64,000 nt of DNA from Salinilacustrithrix flava (lineage in GTDB: Bacteria; Actinomycetota; Acidimicrobiia; Acidimicrobiales; Salinilacustritrichaceae). The stretch lies in NCBI RefSeq assembly GCF_041228405.1, contig NZ_CP133888.1:2480001-2544000 (forward strand). The letters are read 5' to 3'. Numbering within the stretch: position 1 is the stretch's first letter; each line of letters starts with the position of its first letter. The notes beneath the pieces were generated by a model. That model saw only the letters and a program-made list of their open reading frames with translations. It did no database searches and was not told the DNA's origin. Below, in pieces: positions 16,736-24,589 of the stretch. The translations under genes were made by a program, and so were the position numbers.

Positions 16736-17326
16736 TCAGTAGGGATCGTGGTAGGCGAGGGGGAGGTCGCCGAGGCGGACCAGCATCGAGGCGATCCAGC
16801 CGCCGAGGGCGGAGAAGTGGTCGTCGAGGATGGCGCCGTCGCCGAGCGCCTTGTCGTCCAGGTCGTAGGTGCCCTCGTAGGCCAGCTCGAGCGCGTGGCT
16901 GACCGGCTCGAGCTCGGCCGTGTAGGCGGTCTCCACCGTGGGTGCGGTGCGGTGCAGCTGGTCCGGCCCGACCGACGGGCTGTCGACGGGGAGCACCGCG
17001 GTCACCTGGTCGGGGCGGGGGAGGTCGACGAGGCGCTGGAGCCGGAGCACGATGCTGATCTCGATGCGGGGGTCGTCGTCGAGCTCCTCGTTGCGCAGCC
17101 ACGACCGGAACGCCGACTGCGACCACGTCGGCCAGTCGAGCGTGATGTCGGCCCGGACCCGTGGCGGGTTGCCCTCGCCCGGGAGGCCGTAGGACGTCTC
17201 CCACGTGGTGTCGCCGAGGAGCACGTCGACCTGGAACCGCTCCTCTGCCGTCATCCGCTCGAGCATCGCCGCCTCGAGGGCGTCTCGCAGGGCACCGATC
17301 GCGTCGGTGAAGACGTGGTCCAACAT
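16736..17326 (-). CDS. Hypothetical protein
   Basis: A 196-residue protein I do not recognise. It has no signal peptide or membrane segment and looks like a soluble alpha/beta protein. The N-terminus is helical and amphipathic (DAIGALRDALEAAMLERMTAEERF). The middle is rich in Trp and charged residues (TLDWPTWSQSAFRSWLRNEELDDD) and the C-terminus has an acidic region. Coding character is supported by strong third-position GC and a clear start at 17326. An IS481 element is inserted 18 bp upstream of the start, which probably cut it off from its original promoter. Confidence 0.65.
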   Translation of the reverse strand: MLDHVFTDAIGALRDALEAAMLERMTAEERFQVDVLLGDTTWETSYGLPGEGNPPRVRADITLDWPTWSQSAFRSWLRNEELDDDPRIEISIVLRLQRLVDLPRPDQVTAVLPVDSPSVGPDQLHRTAPTVETAYTAELEPVSHALELAYEGTYDLDDKALGDGAILDDHFSALGGWIASMLVRLGDLPLAYHDPY

Positions 17327-17336
17327 GGGTCGGCGA

Positions 17337-17344
17337 CTCTAGGG
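17337..17344. repeat. Left target-site duplication of the IS481 element (CTCTAGGG)
   Basis: CTCTAGGG occurs immediately outside the left inverted repeat and again immediately outside the right one (18481-18488). Eight identical bases directly abutting both ends mark the insertion as a simple transposition. Confidence 0.75.
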
Positions 17345-18480
17345 CTTGCTGTCCGGGGGTTGAGGTTGCAGGTCCCTCTACAGAGGGGCCTGGTGATGGA
17401 CCCTGTGGTTCCTTCCACAGATCCAAAGGAACCCATCACCATGACCACCTCTGCAGAGATCATCTACCACCGGCGCGTCCGGTTGCTTGATCTCGCTGAA
17501 GAACTCGGCAACATCTCCGCCGCCTGCCGCCAGATCGGCGTGTCCCGCACCCGCTACTACGAATGGAAGAACACCTCCGAGCTCTACGGGCTCGAGGCGC
17601 TGTGGCCCAGAGACCGGCGCCGCCCGGCCCAGCCCAGCGAGACCCCGACCCACGTGGTCGCCGACCTGCTCGCCGTTGCCGTAGTCGAGCCGACGCTCGG
17701 CTGCCGCCAGCTCGCCGACCGGCTCCAGGAGCTGGGCTATGAGATCGGCAAGACGACCGTGCAGCGGATTCTGGTCGACCACGGCCTGGGTCGGCGCCGC
17801 CAACGCATCGCCCGGGCTGCGGCAATCGCTGCGCTGGCCGGGATCATTACCGAACCGGTCACCGAAGCGCTGGGCGAGCCGTTCGGGTTCTGCCACTGGG
17901 CCGGCCACCCTGGCGATCTCGTGGCCGTGGACAGCTTCTACATCGGCAACCTCAAAGGCGTGGGCAAGGTGTACCAACTCACCGCCGTGGACACCTGCAC
18001 CCGATGGGCGATCGTGAAGCTCATCATCGGGCCGGTCACCACCGCCGACACGATCCGCTTCATCGACCACGTCCGCACCACGATGCGCCGCCTTGGGATC
18101 CCGCTCCGGCGGGTGCTGTCCGACAACGGACCCGAGTACAAGGGACTCGCGTTCCGGCACCACCTCGCCGAGATCGGCATCGACCACGTCCGGATCCCGC
18201 CCCGCTCACCGAACCACAACGCCGTGTGCGAACGGTTCCAGGGCACGATGCTCCAGGAGTGCTGGCGGCCAGCGTTCCACCGACGCCACTTCAACTCGGT
18301 CCGCCAGCTCCAGGCCGAAGCCAACGCCTGGCTGATCCGCTACAACACGCGGCGACGCAACCACGGCGACTACATGGCCGGCCGCAAGCCCTCCGAGATC
18401 CTCGACACCCACCGCCGCCGCCAAGCAGCATGACCATCAACCACAGGGCCCATCTGTCACCTCGAACCCCGGCCTGGAAG
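17345..18480 (+). mobile_element. IS481-family insertion sequence, complete
   Basis: This 1136-bp element is bounded by imperfect 27-bp inverted repeats. The left end (17345-17371) and the reverse complement of the right end (18454-18480) agree at 20 of 27 positions, both beginning CTT and sharing CCGGGG and GAGGT. It encodes one intact DDE transposase and is flanked by an 8-bp duplication. It appears intact and may still be mobile. It sits between a hypothetical gene and a palindromic repeat that lies downstream of the ABC-F gene. Confidence 0.85.
17441..18433 (+). CDS. IS481-family transposase
   Basis: A 330-residue DDE transposase. The N-terminal helix-turn-helix region is about residues 5-45 (LLDLAEELGNISAACRQIGVSRTRYYEW). 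The rve-type catalytic core carries Asp in AVDSFYIGN (about 166), Asp in VLSDNGPEYKG (about 227) and Glu in NAVCERFQGT (about 264), the expected DDE triad. The ATG at 17441 follows AAAGGA about 10 nt upstream and matches the family start. A longer in-frame reading upstream would cross the IS end and is rejected. No frameshift or internal stop. Confidence 0.93.
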   Translation: MTTSAEIIYHRRVRLLDLAEELGNISAACRQIGVSRTRYYEWKNTSELYGLEALWPRDRRRPAQPSETPTHVVADLLAVAVVEPTLGCRQLADRLQELGYEIGKTTVQRILVDHGLGRRRQRIARAAAIAALAGIITEPVTEALGEPFGFCHWAGHPGDLVAVDSFYIGNLKGVGKVYQLTAVDTCTRWAIVKLIIGPVTTADTIRFIDHVRTTMRRLGIPLRRVLSDNGPEYKGLAFRHHLAEIGIDHVRIPPRSPNHNAVCERFQGTMLQECWRPAFHRRHFNSVRQLQAEANAWLIRYNTRRRNHGDYMAGRKPSEILDTHRRRQAA

Positions 18481-18488
18481 CTCTAGGG
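18481..18488. repeat. Right target-site duplication of the IS481 element (CTCTAGGG)
   Basis: This is the second copy of the 8-bp CTCTAGGG, directly abutting the right inverted repeat. It begins 11 bp before the family B palindromic repeat. Confidence 0.75.
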
Positions 18489-18498
18489 GGTCACCCAC

Positions 18499-18555
18499 GA
18501 CCGTTCTGGGCTGCTCCACACGCCTCCGATGCGTGCACCGCGGCCCGGTTCGGGG
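18499..18555. repeat. Palindromic intergenic repeat, family B copy 2
   Basis: This 57-bp sequence is homologous to the reverse complement of 1759-1813. Both share ACCGTTC, an ACGCCTCC core and GCACCGCGGCCC in the same order, with a 2-nt insertion here. It lies just downstream of the stop of the ABC-F gene (minus strand), where it could act as a terminator, and 11 bp from the IS481 target duplication. Confidence 0.6.
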
Positions 18556-18574
18556 ATCTGGGGGTCGGTGCGCT

Positions 18575-20560
18575 TCAGCTCGACCGCTCGAGCCGGGAGG
18601 CGGCCTGCTCCCAGTCGGTCATCAGGCGCACGGCCTCGTCCTTGGCGGCATCGAGGGCCGTGGTGAGCTCGGTGAGCTTGTCGGCGTCGGCGTAGATGTC
18701 GGGGTTCCCGAGCGCGACCTGGAGCTCGGCGACCTTGGCCTCGGCCGTCTCCCACTGCTTCTCGAGCCGGTTCACCTGCTTGCGCAGGTCCCGGTCCTGC
18801 TGGCTGCCGCCCCCGCCCTGCTTGGCCTTGGGCTTCTGCTTCGGCGCGCTCGGGCTGCTCTGGCCCGGGGCCTTCGCCGGCTGGCTCGGCCCCTTCGCCC
18901 TGGCGGCCTTGCCCGAGCGGCCGCTGCTCTTCTTCGAGCTCTTCACGGGCGTCCCCGACGTGTCCCGCCGGGTGGTCGCCGTCGTGGGCGTCAGCACGGC
19001 CTCGTCCACGCCGTGGTGGAACCTCGCCGTGCCGTTGCGGACCTCGATGAGGTCGTCGGCCACCGAGCGGATGAGGTACCGGTCGTGGGTGACGAGCAGG
19101 ACCGTGCCCGGGTACACCTTGAGGGCGTCCTCGAGCATGTCGCAGCTGGCCAGGTCGAGGTGGTTGGTGGGCTCGTCGAGGATCAGCAGGCCGGCCGGCT
19201 CGGCCATCGCCTTGGCCAGGGCCAGGCGGGTGCGCTCGCCGCCGGACAGGACGCCGACCTGGCGCTCGACCGCATCGTCGCGGAACCCGAAGGATCCCAG
19301 GTAGGTGCGCAGCGACTTGCCGCGGGGCGTGTCGCTGCCGATGCCGTCACGGGCGACCTGCAGCACGGTCTGGTTCGGGTCGAGCTCGTCGGCTTGGTGC
19401 TGCTCGAAGCGGGCGACGGTGACGGACTGGCCGACCTCGGCCGTGCCCTCCATCGGGGGCAGGTCGCCGAGCAGCATCTTCAGCAGCGTGGTCTTGCCCG
19501 CGCCGTTCGGGCCGACCAGCGCGATCTTCTGACCCCGCTCGACGTGCACGGACACGTCCCGCAGGACCGGCGTGTCGCCGTAGCCGGCGGTCATGTGAGA
19601 CAGCTCGGCCACCACCCGGGACGTGCGGGGCGGCTCGGGGAACTGGAAGCGGGCCTGCAGCTCCTTGCGATCGGGGATCTCGATCTTCTCGAGCTTCTCG
19701 AGCATCTTGATGCGGCTCTGCACCTGGCGGGCCTTGGTGGCCTTGTACCGGAACCGCTCGACGAAGCGCTCGGTCTGGGCCCGGGCCTTGGCCTGGCTCG
19801 CCGCCTGCGCCTCGAGCTGGGCGATGCGCTCCTCGCGCTGCACGACGAACTCGGCGAAGCCGCCGACGTACTCGGTGAGGGTCTGGTTGGCCAGCTCCAC
19901 CACGTGGGTCGCCACGTTGTCGATGAAGTCGCGGTCGTGGGAGACGAACAGCAGCGCGCCGGTCCACGCCCGCAGCCGGGCCTCGAGCCAGCCGACGGAG
20001 TCCACGTCGAGGTGGTTGGTGGGCTCGTCGAGCACGAGCAGGTCGGGGCCGGAGAGCAGCAGTCGGGCCAGCGCGACGCGCATGCGCCAGCCGCCGGAGA
20101 GCTCGGAGACCTGCCGGTCGGCGTCGTCGGGCGCGAAGCCGAGGCCGGCGAGCACCGAGTGGGCTTCGGCCTCCAGCGCGTAGCCGTTGAGCTGCTCGTA
20201 CTGGGTCTGGGCCTCGCCGAAGGCGTGGAGCGCCTCGGGGGAGGCGTCGGCCGGGCCCTCCACGATCTGGTGGTGCAGCCGCATGATGTCGGGCCGGCCA
20301 CCGAGGACGGTGTCGAGGACCGTGCCGTCGTCCTCGGACGGGATCTCCTGGGCCAGGTAGCCGATCCGCATGTCCTTGGGCTTGGTGACCGAGCCGGTGT
20401 CGGGCTCGGCGTCGCCCACCAGGATGCTGAGCAGCGAGGTCTTCCCCTGGCCGTTGCCCCCGACCATCGCCACCCGCCGTCCCGTCGACAGCGACAGCGT
20501 CACGTCCTCGAACAGGACGCGGCTTCCGTGCGCGAGGGAGAGTCCGGAGGCGGTGAGCAT
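18575..20560 (-). CDS. ABC-F family ATPase (Uup/EttA-like)
   Basis: A 661-residue soluble protein with two ABC domains and no membrane part; ABC-F proteins act on the ribosome. Domain 1 has Walker A GGNGQGKTS (about residues 35-43) and signature LSGGWRMRVALARLL. Domain 2 has GPNGAGKTT and LSGGERTRLALAKAM. Between them is the arginine-rich interdomain linker (about 240-310: KARAQTERFVERFRYKATKARQVQSRIK). The C-terminus has a Lys/Ser/Pro/Ala-rich stretch (about 540-590) and a coiled coil (about 595-655), as in Uup. A TAGGCT hexamer 9 nt before the ATG suggests a (nearly) leaderless message. Translation-factor type versus resistance type cannot be told. Confidence 0.88.
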   Translation of the reverse strand: MLTASGLSLAHGSRVLFEDVTLSLSTGRRVAMVGGNGQGKTSLLSILVGDAEPDTGSVTKPKDMRIGYLAQEIPSEDDGTVLDTVLGGRPDIMRLHHQIVEGPADASPEALHAFGEAQTQYEQLNGYALEAEAHSVLAGLGFAPDDADRQVSELSGGWRMRVALARLLLSGPDLLVLDEPTNHLDVDSVGWLEARLRAWTGALLFVSHDRDFIDNVATHVVELANQTLTEYVGGFAEFVVQREERIAQLEAQAASQAKARAQTERFVERFRYKATKARQVQSRIKMLEKLEKIEIPDRKELQARFQFPEPPRTSRVVAELSHMTAGYGDTPVLRDVSVHVERGQKIALVGPNGAGKTTLLKMLLGDLPPMEGTAEVGQSVTVARFEQHQADELDPNQTVLQVARDGIGSDTPRGKSLRTYLGSFGFRDDAVERQVGVLSGGERTRLALAKAMAEPAGLLILDEPTNHLDLASCDMLEDALKVYPGTVLLVTHDRYLIRSVADDLIEVRNGTARFHHGVDEAVLTPTTATTRRDTSGTPVKSSKKSSGRSGKAARAKGPSQPAKAPGQSSPSAPKQKPKAKQGGGGSQQDRDLRKQVNRLEKQWETAEAKVAELQVALGNPDIYADADKLTELTTALDAAKDEAVRLMTDWEQAASRLERSS

Positions 20561-20644
20561 GGCCGTTCGAGCCTACGGAGGTGCTCCGCGAAGCCGCGAA
20601 ACAGATCGTCGTCGTGGTCACGCCCGACCGATACGGTCGCTTCG

Positions 20645-21592
20645 ATGGTCGACGGACCCCTCCACCCCGACGCGCTCGTGCGGGCCCGCGGCCTGACGAA
20701 GGCCTTCGGCGACTTCGTGGCCGTGGACGGCGTCGACTTCGAGGTCCGCCGTGGGGAGGTGTTCGGGTTCCTCGGGCCCAACGGCGCCGGCAAGACCTCG
20801 ACGATGCGCATGATCAGCTGCGTGTCGCCCTCCACGGGCGGCGAGCTGTCCGTGCTGCACCTCGATCCGCGCACCGACGGGCCCGCCATCCGCAGCCGCA
20901 TCGGCGTCGTGCCCCAGGAGGACAACCTCGACACCGAGCTGTCGGTCTGGGACAACTTCATCGTCTACGGCCGCTACTTCGGCCTGCCCCGCCGGGTGCT
21001 GCGGGAGCGGGCCCAGGAGCTGCTCGAGTTCGCCCGCCTCACCGACCGTCGCGACGACCGGGTCGACCCGCTCTCGGGCGGCATGAAGCGTCGCCTCACC
21101 ATCGCCCGCGCGCTCATCAACGACCCCGACCTCGTCCTGCTCGACGAGCCCACCACCGGCCTCGACCCCCAGGCCCGCCACCTGCTTTGGGACCGGCTCT
21201 ACGGGCTCAAGCGGCGCGGCGTCACGCTCATCATCACCACCCACTACATGGACGAGGCCGAGCAGCTCTGCGATCGCCTCGTGGTCATGGACCAGGGCCG
21301 CATCGTCGACGAGGGCTCACCCCGCGAGCTCATCCACCGCCACGTCACCCCCGAGGTCATCGAGCTGCGCTTCGCCGAACCGGCCGAGCAGGAGGCGGCG
21401 CTGTCCTCCGCCGGCGAGGCCGCCGAGCGCATCGAGGTGCTCGCCGACCGCCTGCTGCTCTACACCCGCGACGCCGAGGCCACCCACCGCGCTCTGGCCG
21501 AGCGCAGCATCGAGCCGCTGACCGAGCTCACCCGCCGGGCGTCGCTGGAGGACGTCTTCCTCGCGCTCACCGGCCGGACCTTGGAGGAGTGA
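20645..21592 (+). CDS. ABC-2 exporter ATP-binding protein (DrrA-like)
   Basis: A 315-residue single ABC ATPase. Walker A is GPNGAGKTST (about residues 45-54), the Q-loop is VVPQEDNLD, the signature is LSGGMKRRLTIARAL, Walker B is LVLLDEPTTGLDP and the switch His is in IITTHYMDEA. The C-terminal tail (about 225-315) includes RRASLEDVFLALTGRTLEE, typical of DrrA/CcmA-like exporters. The ATG at 20645 lies 7 nt after a TACGGT -10, so it is probably leaderless; a much longer in-frame extension is antisense to the ABC-F gene. It is followed by two permease genes, giving a complete exporter of unknown substrate. Confidence 0.9.
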   Translation: MVDGPLHPDALVRARGLTKAFGDFVAVDGVDFEVRRGEVFGFLGPNGAGKTSTMRMISCVSPSTGGELSVLHLDPRTDGPAIRSRIGVVPQEDNLDTELSVWDNFIVYGRYFGLPRRVLRERAQELLEFARLTDRRDDRVDPLSGGMKRRLTIARALINDPDLVLLDEPTTGLDPQARHLLWDRLYGLKRRGVTLIITTHYMDEAEQLCDRLVVMDQGRIVDEGSPRELIHRHVTPEVIELRFAEPAEQEAALSSAGEAAERIEVLADRLLLYTRDAEATHRALAERSIEPLTELTRRASLEDVFLALTGRTLEE

Positions 21593-21596
21593 GCCG

Positions 21597-22373
21597 GTGC
21601 GGATGACGCAGTCGGTGTGGCGGGCCCTCGAGCGGGAGCTGCTCGTGTTCGTCCGCACCTGGCGGGGGAGCGCGTTCACCGCCGTCGTGCAACCGGTGCT
21701 GTTCCTGCTCGCCATGGGCATCGGCCTCGGCGGGCTGATCGACGACGGCGCAGGGTCCGCCAGCGTGCGGCTCGACTACCTCGACTTCGTCGCCCCCGGC
21801 CTGCTCGCCGCGTCCGCGCTGCTCGCGGTCGCCGGCGAGGCGCTGTGGGGGGTCATGGGCGGCGTGAAGTGGATGGGGCAGTTCAAGGGGATGGTGGCCA
21901 CGCCCATGACGCCGGGCGACGTGTACGGCGGCCTCGTCCTGTCCGCCGGCGTGCGGGCAGGCGCCGCGGCGATCGCGTTCCTCGTGGTGGCCGCGGTCCT
22001 CGGCGGGGTGTCCTCGCTCTGGGCGCCGCTCGCCATCGTCGCCGCAGTGCTGCTGGCCATCGTCACGATGAGCGCGCTGTCCGCCTACGCCGTGCGCAAG
22101 GAGGACGACCGGACCTTCCCGCTCATCATGCGCCTCGGCGTCATCCCGATGTTCCTCTTCTCGGGCACCTTCTTCCCGGTCGAGCAGCTGCCCGAGGTGG
22201 TGCAGCCGATCGCGGTGCTCTCCCCGCTGTGGCACGGCGTGGAGGTCGCCCGCGACGCCACCACCGGCACCGTCGACGGCTGGACCCTGCTGCACGTCGG
22301 CGTCCTGGTCGCGATCGCAGCGGCTGCCCTGCCGTTCGGCGTCCGCGGCTTCGAGCGGCGGCTCACCCCGTGA
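21597..22373 (+). CDS. ABC-2 type permease (first subunit)
   Basis: A 258-residue ABC-2 membrane protein with about six hydrophobic segments. It has RTWRGSAFTAVVQPVLFLLAMGIGLGGLI near the N-terminus and the family motif PMFLFSGTFFPVEQLPEVVQPIAVLSPLWHGVEVAR (about residues 180-215). It starts at GTG 21597, 4 bp after the ATPase stop, with GGAGG just upstream. Its stop overlaps the start of the second permease by 4 bp (GTGA). It should pair with the next permease in a DrrB/NodJ-like exporter. Confidence 0.87.
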   Translation: MRMTQSVWRALERELLVFVRTWRGSAFTAVVQPVLFLLAMGIGLGGLIDDGAGSASVRLDYLDFVAPGLLAASALLAVAGEALWGVMGGVKWMGQFKGMVATPMTPGDVYGGLVLSAGVRAGAAAIAFLVVAAVLGGVSSLWAPLAIVAAVLLAIVTMSALSAYAVRKEDDRTFPLIMRLGVIPMFLFSGTFFPVEQLPEVVQPIAVLSPLWHGVEVARDATTGTVDGWTLLHVGVLVAIAAAALPFGVRGFERRLTP

Positions 22374-23182
22374 GCGTCCAGGACCTGGTCGACCACGGCC
22401 GCATCGCACCGCCACTCGATCCGCGCAAGCGCTTCCTGCGCCTGACCGAGCGCAACGTCGTCGGCTACGTGCGGGCGTGGCCGATCCTGCTCACGGGTGT
22501 GGTCGAACCGTTCCTCTACCTCCTCTCGATCGGCATCGGCGTCGGTGCGCTCGTCGGCGACGTCACCTACGCCGGCCGGCAGGTCCCCTACGAGACCTTC
22601 GTGGCCAGCGGCATGCTGGCCACGGCGGCCATGAACGGCGCCGTGTTCGACACCACGTTCAACTTCTTCATCCGGCTCCGCTACGCCAAGCTCTACGACG
22701 CGATCCTGGCGACGCCGCTCGAACCGCGCGACGTCGCCCTCGGCGAGGTCACCTGGGCGCTGATGCGGGGCACCTTCTACTCGGCGGCGTTCCTCGTCAC
22801 CATGGCGCTGTTCGGGCTCACCGAGTCGTGGTGGGCGGTCGCCGCCCTGCCGGCCACCGTCCTGATCGGTGCGGCCTTCGCGTCGATTGGGCTCGCCGGC
22901 GCCACCTACCTGCGCTCGTTCCTCGACTTCGACTTCGTGAACCTGGCCATCACCCCGATGTTCCTGTTCTCGGCCACGTTCTTCCCGCTGTCGCAGTACC
23001 CGGACGCGCTCGCCACGGTCATCCGGTTCACGCCCCTGTACCAGGGGGTCGCGCTGTGCCGTGCGCTCACCACCGGCGAGGTGGGCGTCGGCCTGCTCGT
23101 GCACGTCGCCTACCTGCTCGCGATGGTGGCGGTGGGCGTCGCCGTCGCCAGCCGACGCATCGACGGCCTGCTCCGCTCCTGA
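22370..23182 (+). CDS. ABC-2 type permease (second subunit)
   Basis: A 270-residue ABC-2 membrane protein homologous to the preceding one (NodJ/DrrB-like). Hydrophobic segments alternate with AKLYDAILATPLEPRDVALGEVTWALMRG and the motif PMFLFSATFFPLSQYPDALATVIRFTPLYQGVALCRAL. It starts at GTG 22370, overlapping the previous gene by 4 bp. The ATPase and two non-identical permeases make a heterodimeric exporter; the substrate is not indicated by neighbours. Confidence 0.87.
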   Translation: MSVQDLVDHGRIAPPLDPRKRFLRLTERNVVGYVRAWPILLTGVVEPFLYLLSIGIGVGALVGDVTYAGRQVPYETFVASGMLATAAMNGAVFDTTFNFFIRLRYAKLYDAILATPLEPRDVALGEVTWALMRGTFYSAAFLVTMALFGLTESWWAVAALPATVLIGAAFASIGLAGATYLRSFLDFDFVNLAITPMFLFSATFFPLSQYPDALATVIRFTPLYQGVALCRALTTGEVGVGLLVHVAYLLAMVAVGVAVASRRIDGLLRS

Positions 23183-23262
23183 GGGCGGTCCGACTCCCGA
23201 CCGGCCCTTCCGGGTACGGAGCACGGGAGCCAGACCCTGCCCCCGATGCAAGGAGCCCCACG

Positions 23263-23931
23263 ATGATCCACGAGATCGACATCGACCTCCCCGTCCGCAC
23301 CGTCTACGACCAGTGGACGCAGTTCGAGGACTTCCCCCTGTTCATGAAGCACGTCGTCGACGTGCGCCAGGTGGACGACACCCACACCCACTGGAAGGCC
23401 AAGATCTCCGGCATCAGCCGGGAGTGGCAGGCCGAGATCACCGAGCAGACCCCGGACCAGCGGGTCGCCTGGACCGCCACCGACGGCACCGAGAACTCGG
23501 GCGTCGTGACGTTCCACGCCCTCGACGACAACACCACGCGCGTCGTGCTGCAGATGGAGACCGACCCGAAGGGCTTCCTCGAGAAGGTCGCCGACTGGGG
23601 TGGCTACATCTCCGACCGGTCGAAGAAGGACCTCGAGCAGTTCAAGGACTTCATCGAGGCCCGGGGCAAGTCCACAGGGGCGTGGCGGGGTCAGGTCGAG
23701 CGTGACTCCATGCGGGACCTGCACACCCGCGAGGACCGGCTGCGCGAGCTGAGCGACCACGAGCTCGCGAAGCGGGCCGAGGAGGCCGGGCTGGAGCGCC
23801 CGCTCGACCGCAACCGCGACTGGCTCGTGAGCGCGCTGGCGCGCCACGACTACGACCGCAACGCCGGCCACGACAGCCACGACCGCGACGGTGACCGCCA
23901 CCGCGACGGCGAGGACGCCCGCACCTCCTGA
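23263..23931 (+). CDS. SRPBCC-family protein with charged SAP-like tail
   Basis: A 222-residue protein. Residues 1-145 are an SRPBCC (cyclase/dehydrase-like) domain: MIHEIDIDLPVRTVYDQWTQFEDFPLFMKHV, ISREWQAEITEQTPDQRVAW, then a long C-terminal helix DRSKKDLEQFKDFIEARG. Residues about 160-195 (LRELSDHELAKRAEEAGLERPLDRNRDWLVSALARHD) resemble a SAP or Rho-N-like short helical motif. The last 30 residues are a His/Asp/Arg-rich low-complexity tail. The ATG at 23263 has AAGGAG about 8 nt upstream. Role unknown; such proteins are common in actinobacteria. Confidence 0.8.
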   Translation: MIHEIDIDLPVRTVYDQWTQFEDFPLFMKHVVDVRQVDDTHTHWKAKISGISREWQAEITEQTPDQRVAWTATDGTENSGVVTFHALDDNTTRVVLQMETDPKGFLEKVADWGGYISDRSKKDLEQFKDFIEARGKSTGAWRGQVERDSMRDLHTREDRLRELSDHELAKRAEEAGLERPLDRNRDWLVSALARHDYDRNAGHDSHDRDGDRHRDGEDARTS

Positions 23932-23953
23932 TGAACGGGTGCGGGGGCGGGCG

Positions 23954-24586
23954 TCAGCCCGTCGCCCGCACGTGGGGGGTCATCAGCGCGATCGTGGGTC
24001 CGATCCCGAGCTCGCGCGTGCGGACGGTCGCGATCCGGCGACCGGGCTGCACGGCGGGCTTGGGAGGCGAGCACGCCGCCCCGAGGTGTGCGGCTGAGGC
24101 ATCGATGTCATCGGTGACGAGGGCCAGGCCCCAGATGCTGCACGGCCCGTCGCCGACCGGTGACGGGGGGCCGACGAGCTCCAGGATCACCTCGCCCACA
24201 CGGAAGAAGCGCTGCTGCATCGCCCGCTCGCCGCTGCCAACGTCCCGGGTGCGACGCAGGTCGAGGCCCAGCGCGCCGAGAGCCTCGGTGGTGCGGTCGA
24301 GGTCGGGGGAGCGGAGCACGACGTGGTCCAGGCGCACCACGCCGTTGGGGTGCTCGACCGGGTCCGGCGGCTCCCGATCGGTGACCGAGGTCCCGATCCC
24401 GTCCACCGACGCGGGCACGTCCTCGTCGTCGGCGCGCATGCGCCACCGGTCGATCCCGCCACCGTCGCCGGTGCAGACGATGCGCACCGTGCCGATGGCG
24501 ACCTCGTCGGCGTCGAGCGCGAAGCCGGCGGCCTGCCACGCCGTCGGCTCGTCACCGGTGACGAGCGCGTCCAGCCAGATGGCCAC
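23954..24586 (-). CDS. VOC-like protein co-transcribed with leuA
   Basis: A 210-residue protein with two glyoxalase-like halves. The second starts VVRLDHVVLRSPDLDRTTEALGALGLDLRR and contains FFRVGEVILELVGP and a C-terminal SIWGLALVTDDIDASAAHLG repeat of the fold. The N-terminal 80 residues are divergent. It starts at GTG 24586, only 3 bp after the leuA stop, so it should be on the same attenuated message. No leucine-pathway role is known for such proteins; this link is positional only. Confidence 0.75.
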   Translation of the reverse strand: MAIWLDALVTGDEPTAWQAAGFALDADEVAIGTVRIVCTGDGGGIDRWRMRADDEDVPASVDGIGTSVTDREPPDPVEHPNGVVRLDHVVLRSPDLDRTTEALGALGLDLRRTRDVGSGERAMQQRFFRVGEVILELVGPPSPVGDGPCSIWGLALVTDDIDASAAHLGAACSPPKPAVQPGRRIATVRTRELGIGPTIALMTPHVRATG

Positions 24587-24589
24587 GGT

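Noticed and set aside
18533..20644. In-frame upstream extension of the DrrA-like ATPase gene
   Set aside because: It runs antisense through the whole ABC-F gene; the ATPase fold starts after ATG 20645, which has a -10 hexamer 7 nt upstream.
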